The position numbers and the translations under genes were made by a program. This document shows positions 8,137 to 16,277 of a stretch of DNA of 29,333 nt, in pieces. This DNA is from an uncultured Pseudoxanthomonas sp. GTDB lineage: Bacteria; Pseudomonadota; Gammaproteobacteria; Xanthomonadales; Xanthomonadaceae. The notes beneath the pieces are model-generated. The model worked only from the letters and a program-made list of their open reading frames with translations, searched no databases and was not told where the DNA came from. The first letter of the stretch is position 1; each line of letters starts with the position of its first letter. The DNA lies in NCBI RefSeq assembly GCF_946886695.1, contig NZ_CAMPJD010000054.1, forward strand, positions 1 to 29,333, in the 5' to 3' direction.

Positions 8137-9123
8137 TCAGCCCAGCAGGTGCGCCACGCCGCTGCGCTCTTCTTCCAGTTCGCCCAGCGTCTTGTCGATC
8201 GCGGCCTGGCTGAAGGCGTCGACCGGCAGGTCCTTCACCATGGTGTACTCGCCGTTCTCGGTGGTGACGGCGAAGCCGAACATCACGCCTTCCGGGATGC
8301 CGTAGCTGCCGTCGGACGGGATGCCCATCGTCACCCACTTGCCGTTGCTGCCCAGTACCCAGTCGCGCACGTGGTCGATGGCGGCGTTGGCGGCCGAGGC
8401 GGCCGACGACAGGCCGCGCGCTTCGATGATCGCGGCGCCGCGCTTGCCGACCTGCGGGATGAAGGTGTTCGCGTTCCAGTCGGCGTCGTTGATCTTGTCC
8501 TTCAGCGACTGGCCGTTGACGGTCGCGAAGCGGTAGTCCGGGTACATGGTCGGGCTGTGGTTGCCCCACACGACCAGCTTCTCGATGTCGCCAACCGCGA
8601 CGCCGGCCTTGTTGGCCAGCTGCGACAGCGCGCGGTTGTGGTCCAGGCGCAGCATCGCGGTGAAGTTCTTCGCCGGCAGGTCGGGCGCCGACTTCATCGC
8701 GATGTAGGCGTTGGTGTTGGCCGGGTTGCCGACCACCAGCACCTTGACGTTGCGGCTGGCGACCTTGTTCAGCGCGGCGCCCTGGGCGGTGAAGATCTTG
8801 GCGTTCTCCAGCAGCAGGTCCTTGCGCTCCATGCCAGGACCGCGCGGACGCGCGCCGACCAGCAGGGCCACGTCGACGTCCTTGAACGCGACCTCCGGAT
8901 CGTCGGTGCCGACAACGCCGGCCAGCAGCGGGAACGCGCAGTCTTCCAGCTCCATGATCACGCCCTTCAGCGCGGCCTGGGCCTTCTCCAGCGGCAGCTC
9001 GAGCAGCTGCAGGATGACCGGCTGGTCCTTGCCCAGCATTTCGCCGGAAGCGATGCGGAACAGCAGCGCGTAGCCGATCTGGCCAGCAGCGCCGGTGACG
9101 GCAACACGGACGGGAGTTTTCAT
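8137..9123 (-). CDS. mdh: Malate dehydrogenase (NAD-dependent)
   Basis: Oxidises malate to oxaloacetate with NAD in the TCA cycle; cytoplasmic. The 328 residues match the MDH group typical of Xanthomonads, Burkholderia and actinobacteria. Visible motifs: the Rossmann dinucleotide loop [16 protein letters not shown] (10-25), the mobile substrate loop [12 protein letters not shown] (91-102) with substrate-binding Arg residues, NPANTNA (133-139), the catalytic Asp161 in LDHNRA, and catalytic His189 in WGNHS. The start is ATG 9123 (MKTPVRVAV), with GAGG about nine bases upstream; the frame stays open further upstream into the repeat region but without family similarity. It follows the aminotransferase gene on the same strand across 79 bases holding two GC hairpins, and ends in a strong terminator. 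Confidence 0.97.
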   Translation of the reverse strand: MKTPVRVAVTGAAGQIGYALLFRIASGEMLGKDQPVILQLLELPLEKAQAALKGVIMELEDCAFPLLAGVVGTDDPEVAFKDVDVALLVGARPRGPGMERKDLLLENAKIFTAQGAALNKVASRNVKVLVVGNPANTNAYIAMKSAPDLPAKNFTAMLRLDHNRALSQLANKAGVAVGDIEKLVVWGNHSPTMYPDYRFATVNGQSLKDKINDADWNANTFIPQVGKRGAAIIEARGLSSAASAANAAIDHVRDWVLGSNGKWVTMGIPSDGSYGIPEGVMFGFAVTTENGEYTMVKDLPVDAFSQAAIDKTLGELEEERSGVAHLLG

Positions 9124-9148
9124 GATGCGGATCCTCGGGGTTTCGTAG

Positions 9149-9195
9149 GGTGGGCCCTGGCCCACCGCGTGGGGACAGCGTGGGCCGTGGCCCAC
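9149..9195. repeat. Pair of GTGGGCC-NN-GGCCCAC hairpin repeats (REP-like)
   Basis: Two similar short palindromes stand in tandem between the aminotransferase stop and the mdh start. Copy one is GGTGGGCC (9149-9156), CT, GGCCCACC (9159-9166), preceded by GTAG. Copy two is GTGGGCC (9180-9186), GT, GGCCCAC (9189-9195). Fourteen bases, about one stem width, separate them. Dispersed TAGGGTGGGCC/GGCCCACC palindromes are familiar from Xanthomonad and other proteobacterial genomes. They could also attenuate transcription between the two genes. No second locus with this unit was seen in the window. Confidence 0.65.
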
Positions 9196-9202
9196 AGTGC
9201 GG

Positions 9203-10405
9203 TTACTTCAGTTCGGCAAAGAATTCCTGGAAGCGTTGCAGCCCCGGCACCAGCTGGGGCGTCGGGCAGGTGTAACTGATGCGCAGCGCGCGCGGCTCGC
9301 CGAACGCCGAGCCCGGCACGCAGGCCACGCCCTTGGCGTCAAGCAGCGCGTTGCAGAAGTCGACGTCGTTCTCGATCTTCACGCCGTTGTGCGATTTGCC
9401 GAACGCGCAGCTGATGTCCGGAAACACGTAGAACGCGCCCTGCGGACGCGGGCAGACCACCCCGGGAATCGCATTCATCGCGGCGAGCACCTGGTCGCGC
9501 TTGGCCTGGAATTCCGCGTTCTTCTGCGTGGGCACGTCCTGCGGACCGGTCAGCGCCGCGATGGCCGCGGCGGTGACGACTTCCGGCACGTTGGTGATGT
9601 GGTTGGAGTTCATCGTGGTCAGCGCCTTGGCAACCACCTCGGGGCCGGCCATGAAACCGACACGCCAACCCGGCATGCCATAGGTCTTGGACAGCGAATC
9701 GACGAACACCGTGCGGTCGCGCAGTTCCGGTCGCGCCTGCACGAAGTTGGTGTACGCCAACCCGTCGAACAGCATGCGGTTGTAGATGTCGTCGGTGATG
9801 ATCCACGTGTCGGGATGCTTCACCAGTACGTCGGCCAGCGCGGCGACTTCCTCGCGCGTGTAGACCATGCCCGTCGGATTGGACGGGTTGTTGAACAGGA
9901 ACACCTTGGGCGTGTACTTCGCCAGCGCGTCGTCCAGCTGTGCGGGCGTCAGCTTGTAGTCCTGGCTGGCCGGGCATGGCAGCGGCACTGCTTTCGCATT
10001 GACGATGTCGGCGATGTCGGCATACGTGGTCCAGTACGGCGACGGATAGACGATGGTGTCGCCCTCGTCCAGCAGCGACTCGGCCAGGTTGTACAGGATG
10101 TGCTTGGCGCCGATGCCAGTGGACAGGTTGGCACGCGTGTAGCCGGTCAGGCCCAGCGCCTCGATGTGCTGCAGGAAGGCATCCAGCAGCGCGTCGGTGC
10201 CGCGGTTGCTGCCGTACTGGCCGGAGTCCTTCGCCAGCGCGTCGCGCGCGGCCTGGTAGACGTGGTCGCCGGGCAGGAAATTGGGAACGCCGATCGAGAA
10301 GCTGATGATGTCGCGGCCTTCGGCTTTCAGCTTCTTGGCCTTCTCGGCCACCGCCATGATCGCACTGGGCTTGGCGCGACCGATGCGCCGGGCAAGCAGG
10401 GGCAT
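9203..10405 (-). CDS. Class I/II PLP aminotransferase, aspartate aminotransferase-like
   Basis: A 400-residue fold-type I PLP enzyme moving amino groups between an amino acid (probably aspartate) and 2-oxoglutarate in the cytoplasm. Motifs: the N-terminal [14 protein letters not shown] stretch (36-48), [13 protein letters not shown] (64-76), [10 protein letters not shown] (171-180), the PLP-ring Asp205 and Tyr208 in TDDIYNRM, and the Schiff-base Lys240 in [14 protein letters not shown]. The length and motifs fit class Ib aspartate/prephenate aminotransferases. The start ATG 10405 ([16 protein letters not shown]) has GAGG seven bases upstream. The next gene downstream, mdh, also handles oxaloacetate, so the pair may share metabolism. 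Substrate specificity cannot be fixed from motifs; alanine or kynurenine-type transaminases are less likely. Confidence 0.88.
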   Translation of the reverse strand: MPLLARRIGRAKPSAIMAVAEKAKKLKAEGRDIISFSIGVPNFLPGDHVYQAARDALAKDSGQYGSNRGTDALLDAFLQHIEALGLTGYTRANLSTGIGAKHILYNLAESLLDEGDTIVYPSPYWTTYADIADIVNAKAVPLPCPASQDYKLTPAQLDDALAKYTPKVFLFNNPSNPTGMVYTREEVAALADVLVKHPDTWIITDDIYNRMLFDGLAYTNFVQARPELRDRTVFVDSLSKTYGMPGWRVGFMAGPEVVAKALTTMNSNHITNVPEVVTAAAIAALTGPQDVPTQKNAEFQAKRDQVLAAMNAIPGVVCPRPQGAFYVFPDISCAFGKSHNGVKIENDVDFCNALLDAKGVACVPGSAFGEPRALRISYTCPTPQLVPGLQRFQEFFAELK

Positions 10406-10532
10406 TGCACAACCTCGCGTGGAAAGGTCAGGGAGCGTCGCCGCCGTTTTTTTGCGGCGCAAAATGGTATCACGCTGTCCAGCCGCGACCGACTAACCCA
10501 TGGTCTAGGCCTGCCGGATCAAGACCGCCCTG

Positions 10533-11312
10533 TCACTGGTAGTCGACCACGTCGCCGAGGTCGTAGTTTTCGTCGAAATAGGCCTGCCACTGCGCATAGG
10601 CTGCACGCAGGCAAGCCGGCGAGTCGCAGGCATCCAGTTGCCGTGTCGCGGCCTGGACCGTGCGGTCTCCATCGGGATAGCGATCCGCCAGTTCCTTGAA
10701 TTGCTTGCGCATCCCCGCGTCCAGCGTACCGAACTCCTCGTGCCCGCAGACCAGGGTGGCGCGGATGCTGCCCACCCTGGCATCAGTGTCGCAGGCGTCC
10801 GTCTCGTCCGGCATGCCGGCGGCAGCGATTGCGGCGGCGAGCTCGCTGCGATCGCGTTCGGTCAGCCGGCGCACGAAGCCCAGGTCATCAGTCTGGCCCG
10901 CGCCCCAGGTGATGCGCAGGGTGAAGCCGTTTCCGCCCGGGTCCGCCACCTTGCGCAGGGTCACCGTCTCGCTGGGCCCGGTCTCGGAAGTCAGGTGCAG
11001 GGCCAGCGTGCCGTTGTCCAGGTCGACATCCTCGACCTTGCCATCCAGCCACGCACCGTCGCGTGCGATCCGCAGGCCCGTGTCCGGCTGCCACGCGATG
11101 GCGTACAGGGTTTCGGCATCGTCGCCTTCGCTGTGGTCCGTGCTCCAGAGGCCTTCCAGGCTCTGCTGGAAGCTCTCCGCCGATGCGTCGACGGCGGTCG
11201 CTGCGGCCGGATCGGTGGGCGGGACTGTGTCGTCGTTCTTGCAGGCGCCCAGCCCCAGGACGGTGGCGAGCAGCAGGGCCATGCGCGTTGCGCGCCGGCG
11301 GCGATCCTTCAT
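10533..11312 (-). CDS. Lipoprotein with C-terminal LprI/DUF1311-like domain
   Basis: A 259-residue exported lipoprotein: a basic N terminus, a hydrophobic stretch and the lipobox VLGLGAC with Cys24. Residues about 50-150 form an unrecognised beta-rich domain that starts with LEGLWSTD, a wording common in small domains that measure or bind ligands outside the cytoplasm. Residues about 170-250 resemble the lysozyme-inhibitor LprI / DUF1311 domain: IRATLVCGHEEFGTLD followed by an amphipathic helix and ACDSPACLRAAYAQW, with four Cys (near 170-240) likely paired in the periplasm. Inhibition of lysozyme is the known role of LprI; here it is only suggested. Start ATG 11312 has AGGAG six bases upstream. 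It is downstream of ppiB across a strong hairpin, and 127 bases before the aminotransferase. Confidence 0.75.
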   Translation of the reverse strand: MKDRRRRATRMALLLATVLGLGACKNDDTVPPTDPAAATAVDASAESFQQSLEGLWSTDHSEGDDAETLYAIAWQPDTGLRIARDGAWLDGKVEDVDLDNGTLALHLTSETGPSETVTLRKVADPGGNGFTLRITWGAGQTDDLGFVRRLTERDRSELAAAIAAAGMPDETDACDTDARVGSIRATLVCGHEEFGTLDAGMRKQFKELADRYPDGDRTVQAATRQLDACDSPACLRAAYAQWQAYFDENYDLGDVVDYQ

Positions 11313-11331
11313 CTGGAGCTCCTAACGTGGA

Positions 11332-11359
11332 AAGGGCCGGCCCATGTGGGCCGGCCCTT
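11332..11359 (-). terminator. Long hairpin between ppiB and the lipoprotein gene, possible terminator
   Basis: Arms AAGGGCCGGCCC (11332-11343) and GGGCCGGCCCTT (11348-11359) pair perfectly over 12 bp with a 4-base loop. It starts seven bases after the ppiB stop. On the minus strand the stem is followed by TCCACG, so a proper U tract is lacking. It may be a partial terminator or a stabilising 3' end of the ppiB message. Confidence 0.6.
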
Positions 11360-11366
11360 CATTCCA

Positions 11367-11864
11367 TCACGCCGACAGGACGCGGTTCCACTCCGCCACG
11401 CGCTCGGCCTTGGCGGCCAGCACGGCATCGGCGTCGCCGTCGATGGTGACCTTGGTGATCAGGTCGCCCTGCTTCACCGCATCGACCACGTCCAGGCCTT
11501 CCGTGACCTTGCCGAACACCGTGTGCTTGCCATCCAGCCACGGGGTGGGCACGTGGGTGATGAAGAACTGGCTGCCGTTGGTGCTCGGGCCGGCATTGGC
11601 CATGGACAGCACGCCGCGCTCGTGGCGCACGCCGTTGGTGGTCTCGTCCTCGAAACGGTAGCCCGGGCCGCCGCGGCCGGAGCCCTCCGGGCAGCCGCCC
11701 TGGATCATGAAATCGGGGATCACGCGGTGGAAATTCAGGCCGTCGTAGAAGCCACGCTTGGCCAGGTTGACGAAGTTGGCCACCGTCAGCGGGGCCTTGT
11801 CGGGGTACAGCTCGATCGTGATCGGGCCGCGCGAGGTATCGAAAGTGGCGGTCAGCTGACTCAT
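11367..11864 (-). CDS. ppiB: Peptidyl-prolyl cis-trans isomerase B (cyclophilin)
   Basis: Cytoplasmic cyclophilin catalysing proline cis-trans isomerisation during folding; 165 residues, no signal peptide. Family signatures: NFHRVIPDFMIQGG (44-57) with the catalytic Arg of FHRV, the SMANAGPSTNGSQFFI stretch (87-102) with Gln-Phe-Phe of the active site, and WLDGKHTVFGKV with the catalytic His. It begins MSQLTATFDTSRGPITIELY. The start ATG 11864 has GGAGA about ten bases upstream. The reading frame stays open upstream but the extra residues bear no family similarity. It is single or leads a loose cluster with the lipoprotein gene behind the 12-bp hairpin. Confidence 0.96.
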   Translation of the reverse strand: MSQLTATFDTSRGPITIELYPDKAPLTVANFVNLAKRGFYDGLNFHRVIPDFMIQGGCPEGSGRGGPGYRFEDETTNGVRHERGVLSMANAGPSTNGSQFFITHVPTPWLDGKHTVFGKVTEGLDVVDAVKQGDLITKVTIDGDADAVLAAKAERVAEWNRVLSA

Positions 11865-12206
11865 GGAACGGTTCTCCAAGGGTGAAATGAGGGAACGGCA
11901 AGGCACCGTCCGCGTCTTCCTTCCCCGCGCCCACTCCGTATCGGGGGGCGGGGTGCAGGACGCAGCGGCACCTTGCCTGCGCCCCGGCCAGTGACGACCG
12001 GGGCTGCCGTGCACGAAGCCGGCCCGTCATGCGGGTCCAGCCCCGTTGCCAGATCACGGCGCCGGCCGGGGTTTTCAAGGGTAGGCCCCGGCGGCGGCGT
12101 TCATTCTGGCGTTTTTCGATAAATCAGGTGCTTAGCGCAACGCAGCCCGCTATAATACGCCGCTTCCTTTCCCCACTCTGAGCGCGCACGTTCGCGCCCC
12201 TTCGGC
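11865..12206. other. Divergent spacer between ppiB and typA, no gene seen
   Basis: This 342-base stretch holds no convincing coding region. It contains the typA promoter and two GC stem structures: CGGGGCTG (11999-12006) with CAGCCCCG (12038-12045), enclosing a smaller CCCG/CGGG hairpin, and GCCGGGG (12065-12071) with CCCCGGC (12086-12092). These lie upstream of the typA -10 and could only be transcribed as ppiB leader. No ppiB promoter was evident. Confidence 0.6.
12128..12156 (+). promoter_or_regulatory. typA promoter
   Basis: A perfect -10 TATAAT lies at 12151-12156, about 50 bases before the typA ATG. At 17 bases upstream the -35 position reads GTGCTT, a poor match, so the promoter may rely on the strong -10. 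Transcription would start near 12163, giving a leader of about 45 bases. The assignment rests on the -10 match and location. Confidence 0.6.
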
Positions 12207-14036
12207 ATGTCCATCCAAAACCTCCGCAATATCGCGATCGTCGCTCACGTCGACCACGGCAAGACCACCCTCGTCGACCAGCTGCTGAAGCAGTCCGGCA
12301 CCCTCTCCGAGCGCACCGTGCTGGCCGAGCGCGTGATGGACAGCAACGACCAGGAAAAGGAACGTGGCATCACGATCCTGGCCAAGAACACCGCCATCAC
12401 CTGGAATGGCAACCGCATCAACATCGTCGACACCCCGGGCCATGCCGACTTCGGCGGCGAAGTCGAGCGCGTGCTGTCGATGGTGGACACCGTGCTGATC
12501 CTCGTCGACGCGATGGACGGCCCGATGCCGCAGACCCGCTTCGTCACCCAGAAGGCCTTCGCGATGGGCTTCAAGCCGATCGTGGTGATCAACAAGGTCG
12601 ACCGCCCCGGCTCGCGCCCCGAGTGGGTCGTGGAGCAGGTGTGGGACCTGTTCGACCGCCTGGGCGCCACGCCCGAGCAGATGGATTTCCCGATCGTCTA
12701 CGCCTCGGCGCTGAACGGCTACGCCGGCCTGGAAGACACCGTCCGCGGCGGCGACATGACCCCGCTGTACGAAGCCATCATGAAGCACGCGCCGAAGCCG
12801 GAAGTGGATCCGGACGGCGCCTTCCAGATGCGCATCAGCCAGCTGGACTACAACAACTTCGTCGGCGTGATCGGCATCGGCCGTATCCAGCGCGGCACGC
12901 TGAAGAAGAACATGCCCGTCGCGGTCATCGACCGCGAAGGCAAGAAGCGCCAAGGCAAGGTCCTGCAGGTGCTGGGCTTCCTGGGCCTGGAGCGCATCGA
13001 GCAGGACAGCGCCGAGGCCGGCGATATCGTCGCCATCTCGGGCATCCAGGACCTGACGATCTCCGACACCGTCTGCGCGCTGGACACCCCGGAGGCGCTG
13101 CCGGCGCTGACCGTCGACGAACCGACCATCTCGATGACCTTCCAGGTCAACAACTCGCCGTTCGCCGGCCACAAGGATCTGTCGGGTGGCAAGTTCCTGA
13201 CCAGCCGCCAGCTGAAGGAGCGCCTGGAGCGCGAGACCGTGCACAACGTGGCACTGAAGGTCGAGCAGTTGGAAGACGCCGACAAGTTCCTGGTCTCCGG
13301 CCGTGGCGAGCTGCACCTGTCGGTGCTGATCGAGAACATGCGCCGTGAAGGCTATGAGCTGGCCGTGTCGCGCCCGGAAGTGATCATCAAGGAGATCGAC
13401 GGCCAGTTGATGGAGCCGATCGAGCAGTTGGTCGTCGACGTGGAAGAGAACCACCAGGGCGGCGTGATGGAGAAGCTCGGCGTCCGCAAGGGCCAGCTGA
13501 AGAACATGGAGCCGGACGGCAAGGGCCGCGTGCGCCTGGACTACCAGATCCCGGCGCGCGGCCTGATCGGCTTCCAGAACGAATTCAAGACCCTGACGCA
13601 GGGCTCCGGCCTGCTGTTCCACGTGTTCGACCACTACGGCCCGAAGGAACAGGGCGCCATCGCCAAGCGCCTGAACGGCGTGATGATCGCCAATGCCCCG
13701 GGCGCCACGCCGGCCTACTCGCTCGGCCCGCTGCAGGAGCGCGGCAAGCTGTTCGCGGCCGAAGGCGACAACGTGTACGAGGGCCAGCTGATCGGCATCC
13801 ACTCCAAGGACAACGACCTGACCGTCAACGCGATCAAGACCAAGCCGCTGACCAACATGCGCGCCTCGGGCAAGGACGATGCAATCCAGCTGACCCCGGC
13901 GATCAAGTTCTCGCTGGAGCAGGCGCTGGACTTCATCGACGACGACGAGCTGGTCGAGATCACGCCGAAGGAAATCCGCCTGCGCAAGAAGTTCCTGACC
14001 GAAAGCGACCGCAAGCGCGCATCCCGCGCGGCCTGA
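12207..14036 (+). CDS. typA: Ribosome-associated GTPase TypA/BipA
   Basis: Translational GTPase that binds the 70S ribosome and helps 50S assembly and stress or cold adaptation. The 609 residues match the family. G-domain motifs in order: AHVDHGKT (G1, 13-20), RGITI (G2, 53-57), [16 protein letters not shown] (G3, from 75), NKVD (G4, 129-132) and SAL (G5, 167-169). The remaining EF-G-like domains and the BipA-specific C-terminal domain follow, with [20 protein letters not shown] and the end AASRKR-type basic tail. The start ATG 12207 is preceded by a perfect TATAAT promoter, but no strong Shine-Dalgarno is visible. It is followed 15 bases later by a DUF2127 gene, probably on one transcript. 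Confidence 0.98.
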   Translation: MSIQNLRNIAIVAHVDHGKTTLVDQLLKQSGTLSERTVLAERVMDSNDQEKERGITILAKNTAITWNGNRINIVDTPGHADFGGEVERVLSMVDTVLILVDAMDGPMPQTRFVTQKAFAMGFKPIVVINKVDRPGSRPEWVVEQVWDLFDRLGATPEQMDFPIVYASALNGYAGLEDTVRGGDMTPLYEAIMKHAPKPEVDPDGAFQMRISQLDYNNFVGVIGIGRIQRGTLKKNMPVAVIDREGKKRQGKVLQVLGFLGLERIEQDSAEAGDIVAISGIQDLTISDTVCALDTPEALPALTVDEPTISMTFQVNNSPFAGHKDLSGGKFLTSRQLKERLERETVHNVALKVEQLEDADKFLVSGRGELHLSVLIENMRREGYELAVSRPEVIIKEIDGQLMEPIEQLVVDVEENHQGGVMEKLGVRKGQLKNMEPDGKGRVRLDYQIPARGLIGFQNEFKTLTQGSGLLFHVFDHYGPKEQGAIAKRLNGVMIANAPGATPAYSLGPLQERGKLFAAEGDNVYEGQLIGIHSKDNDLTVNAIKTKPLTNMRASGKDDAIQLTPAIKFSLEQALDFIDDDELVEITPKEIRLRKKFLTESDRKRASRAA

Positions 14037-14051
14037 TCGCCGCGCCGCGCC

Positions 14052-14522
14052 TTGGACGACACCGCCTACAACCCGGACCCCAAGGCGCATCCCGGCCTGC
14101 ATGCCATCGCCCTGTTCGAGGGCGCCAAGGGCGTGCTGGCCCTCGCCTTCGCCGGCGGGCTGCTGGCGCTGGGCCCCGATCGCCTGCGCGAGAGCGTGCA
14201 GGCGATCGTCAGCCGTTTCATCCCCGACGCCGGCCCCGGCGCGGTGAGCGAATGGATGCAGCGCATCAATCCCGAGTCCATCCACGTCACCGTGCTGATC
14301 ATCGCGGTGTACGCAGGCATGCGCCTGCTGGAAGGCTGGGGCTTGTGGCGCGCCCGCGCCTGGGCCTCGTGGCTGGGCTGCATCGGTTCGGCCGCCTACC
14401 TGCCGCTGGACGTCTACGCGCTGTACCACCACCCCGGCTGGCACACCTGGGCGCTGCTGATCGTCAACCTGGTGATCGTCTGGGTACTGTGGCGCGATAT
14501 CCGGCGCCGCAAGCGGATTTGA
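14052..14522 (+). CDS. DUF2127 family membrane protein, TTG start
   Basis: A 156-residue membrane protein with the DUF2127 pattern: HPGLHAIALFEGAKGVLAL near the N terminus, four hydrophobic helices, a loop with GMRLLEGWGLWRARAWASWLG (about 96-116), and a short basic C terminus, RRRKRI. The function of the family is unknown. No ATG precedes the conserved start, so the TTG at 14052, fifteen bases after the typA stop, is the best start; there is no clear ribosome site, which hints at translational coupling to typA. The last GTG/ATG-free stretch excludes a longer protein. The association with typA may be a simple operon. Confidence 0.8.
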   Translation: MDDTAYNPDPKAHPGLHAIALFEGAKGVLALAFAGGLLALGPDRLRESVQAIVSRFIPDAGPGAVSEWMQRINPESIHVTVLIIAVYAGMRLLEGWGLWRARAWASWLGCIGSAAYLPLDVYALYHHPGWHTWALLIVNLVIVWVLWRDIRRRKRI

Positions 14523-14573
14523 CGCGCGGGCCAGCGCCTGCGTAGCCTGCGGCAACTCCGTGAAGGTGTCCGC

Positions 14574-16175
14574 ATGCGCCGATCCCTGCTGCCGCTTGGC
14601 CTGATGCTCGCCCTGGCAGCCTGCCAGCCGGCGACGACACCGGATGCAGCGGCACCGACCGCGCCCACCGATTTCATCTATGCCGAACTGGATATCGCCG
14701 ACCTGCAAGCACGTATGCAGTCCGGCGAACTGGACAGCCGCCGCCTGACCCAAGCCTACCTGGACCGCATCGCCGCCATCGACAAGGCGGGGCCGCAGTT
14801 GAACGCGGTGATCGAGCTCAACTCCGACGCATTGAAGGAAGCCACCCTGCGCGATGTGGAGCGCCGCGCGAATGCGGTGCGCGGACCGCTGCACGGCATC
14901 CCCGTGCTGCTGAAGGACAACATCGATGCAGTGCCGATGGCCACTTCCGCTGGCTCGCTGGCATTGAAGGATTTCCGCCCGGGCAAGGATGCTTTCCTGG
15001 TCCGCCGCCTGCGCGAAGCGGGTGCCGTCATCCTCGGCAAGGCCAACCTGAGCGAGTGGGCCAATTTCCGCTCGATGCATTCCACCTCCGGCTGGAGCGG
15101 GCGTGGCGGCCAGACCCGCAACCCATATGCCTTGGACCGCAATCCATGCGGCTCGAGCTCAGGCAGCGCGGTGGCGGTATCGGCCAACCTGGCGGCGGTC
15201 AGCGTGGGCACCGAAACCGATGGCAGCATTCTCTGCCCGGCCGCGATCAATGGTGTCGTGGGCCTGAAACCCACGGTCGGCCTGGTCAGTCGGCAGGGCA
15301 TCCTGCCGATCTCGCACAGCCAGGACACCGCCGGGCCCATCGCCCGCAGCGTTGCGGATGCCGCGCTCCTGTTGGCCGCGCTCGCAGGCCGGGATCCGGA
15401 AGACGCCGCCACGATGCAGGCCGCCTGGAACACCACACTGGATTACAGCGCACGCCTCACACCTGGCGCCCTGAAGGGGGCGCGCATCGGCGTGCTGCGC
15501 AGCAAGGCCGCGATCCATCCCGATGCCGCAGCGGCGCTGGAAAGCGCCATCGAGGTGATGCGCGAAGCCGGCGCTACCGTGGTCGATGCGGAGATTCCCA
15601 CCGACGGGCAGTGGAACGCGGACGAGTTGGAACTGATGCTCTACGAGTTCAAGCATGGCGCGGAGCGCTACCTCGCCGAACGCAATGCACCGTTGACCAC
15701 GCTGACCCAGCTGATTGGCTACAACGAGCAATACCGGTTGTCCGAGATGCCCTATTTCGGCCAGGACCTGTTCGAACGGGCCAACGCCAAGGGCGGGCTT
15801 GGCGAGGCCGCCTACATTGCCGCCCGCAGTCGCGCACGGCGGCTGGCGGGGCCGGAAGGCATCGACGCCGCGCTCAAGGCGCAGCAACTGGATGTCCTCG
15901 TGGCGCCCACCACCGGGCCCGCATGGTTGACCGACCACAAGGCCGGCGATCACTTCCCGGGTGCCGGCTACGGGGCTGCCGCGGTGGCGGGCTACCCCAG
16001 CCTCACCATTCCCATGGGCCACAGCGACGGCCTGCCGTTGGGGATCGTGTTCATGGGGCCCGCATGGAGCGAAGCGCGCCTGATTGCCCTGGGATACGAC
16101 TACGAGCAGCTCACGCGTGCCCGCAAGCCGCCAGAATACTGGCCCTCGCTGCCGCCCCGCGCGACACGTCGCTGA
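14574..16175 (+). CDS. Peptide amidase-like lipoprotein (amidase signature family)
   Basis: A 533-residue amidase-signature hydrolase with N-terminal lipobox LALAAC (Cys17), so anchored outside the cytoplasm, probably in the periplasm. The Ser-cisSer-Lys triad of the family appears intact: Lys114 in LLKDNI, Ser194 in CGSSSGSAVA and nucleophile Ser218 in TETDGSIL. The spacing and wording closely resemble the Stenotrophomonas maltophilia peptide amidase (Pam), which removes the C-terminal amide from peptide amides, including the SEWANF, GWSxRGGQTRNPY and RRLAGPEGIDAAL stretches (from memory of the family). ATG 14574 has AAGGTG about six bases upstream. It lies 51 bases after the DUF2127 gene. 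A general amide or nitrile-pathway amidase is the alternative function. Confidence 0.88.
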   Translation: MRRSLLPLGLMLALAACQPATTPDAAAPTAPTDFIYAELDIADLQARMQSGELDSRRLTQAYLDRIAAIDKAGPQLNAVIELNSDALKEATLRDVERRANAVRGPLHGIPVLLKDNIDAVPMATSAGSLALKDFRPGKDAFLVRRLREAGAVILGKANLSEWANFRSMHSTSGWSGRGGQTRNPYALDRNPCGSSSGSAVAVSANLAAVSVGTETDGSILCPAAINGVVGLKPTVGLVSRQGILPISHSQDTAGPIARSVADAALLLAALAGRDPEDAATMQAAWNTTLDYSARLTPGALKGARIGVLRSKAAIHPDAAAALESAIEVMREAGATVVDAEIPTDGQWNADELELMLYEFKHGAERYLAERNAPLTTLTQLIGYNEQYRLSEMPYFGQDLFERANAKGGLGEAAYIAARSRARRLAGPEGIDAALKAQQLDVLVAPTTGPAWLTDHKAGDHFPGAGYGAAAVAGYPSLTIPMGHSDGLPLGIVFMGPAWSEARLIALGYDYEQLTRARKPPEYWPSLPPRATRR

Positions 16176-16277
16176 AGCGCATGCTGCAAGTGTGAGCCAT
16201 TCCCGACGCAAGAGTGCTTGCAGGCGCCCCGGGTTCATGGCGTCATAGCCATCAACCAGCAGGCGGGGATTGCACGC

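Noticed and set aside
7012..9279. A 755-codon plus-strand open frame across the orphan membrane gene and mdh
   Set aside because: It is antisense to mdh, whose motifs and ribosome site are clear; its product is Arg/His-rich with no domain.
10430..10465. CGCCGC/GCGGCG stem with a T7 run near the aminotransferase start
   Set aside because: The T run is in the loop rather than after the stem on either strand, so it is not an intrinsic terminator.
12150..15080. A 976-codon open frame on the minus strand across typA and the amidase
   Set aside because: It is antisense to two strongly identified genes. Long stop-free antisense frames are expected in GC-rich codon usage, and its product is low-complexity without domain matches.
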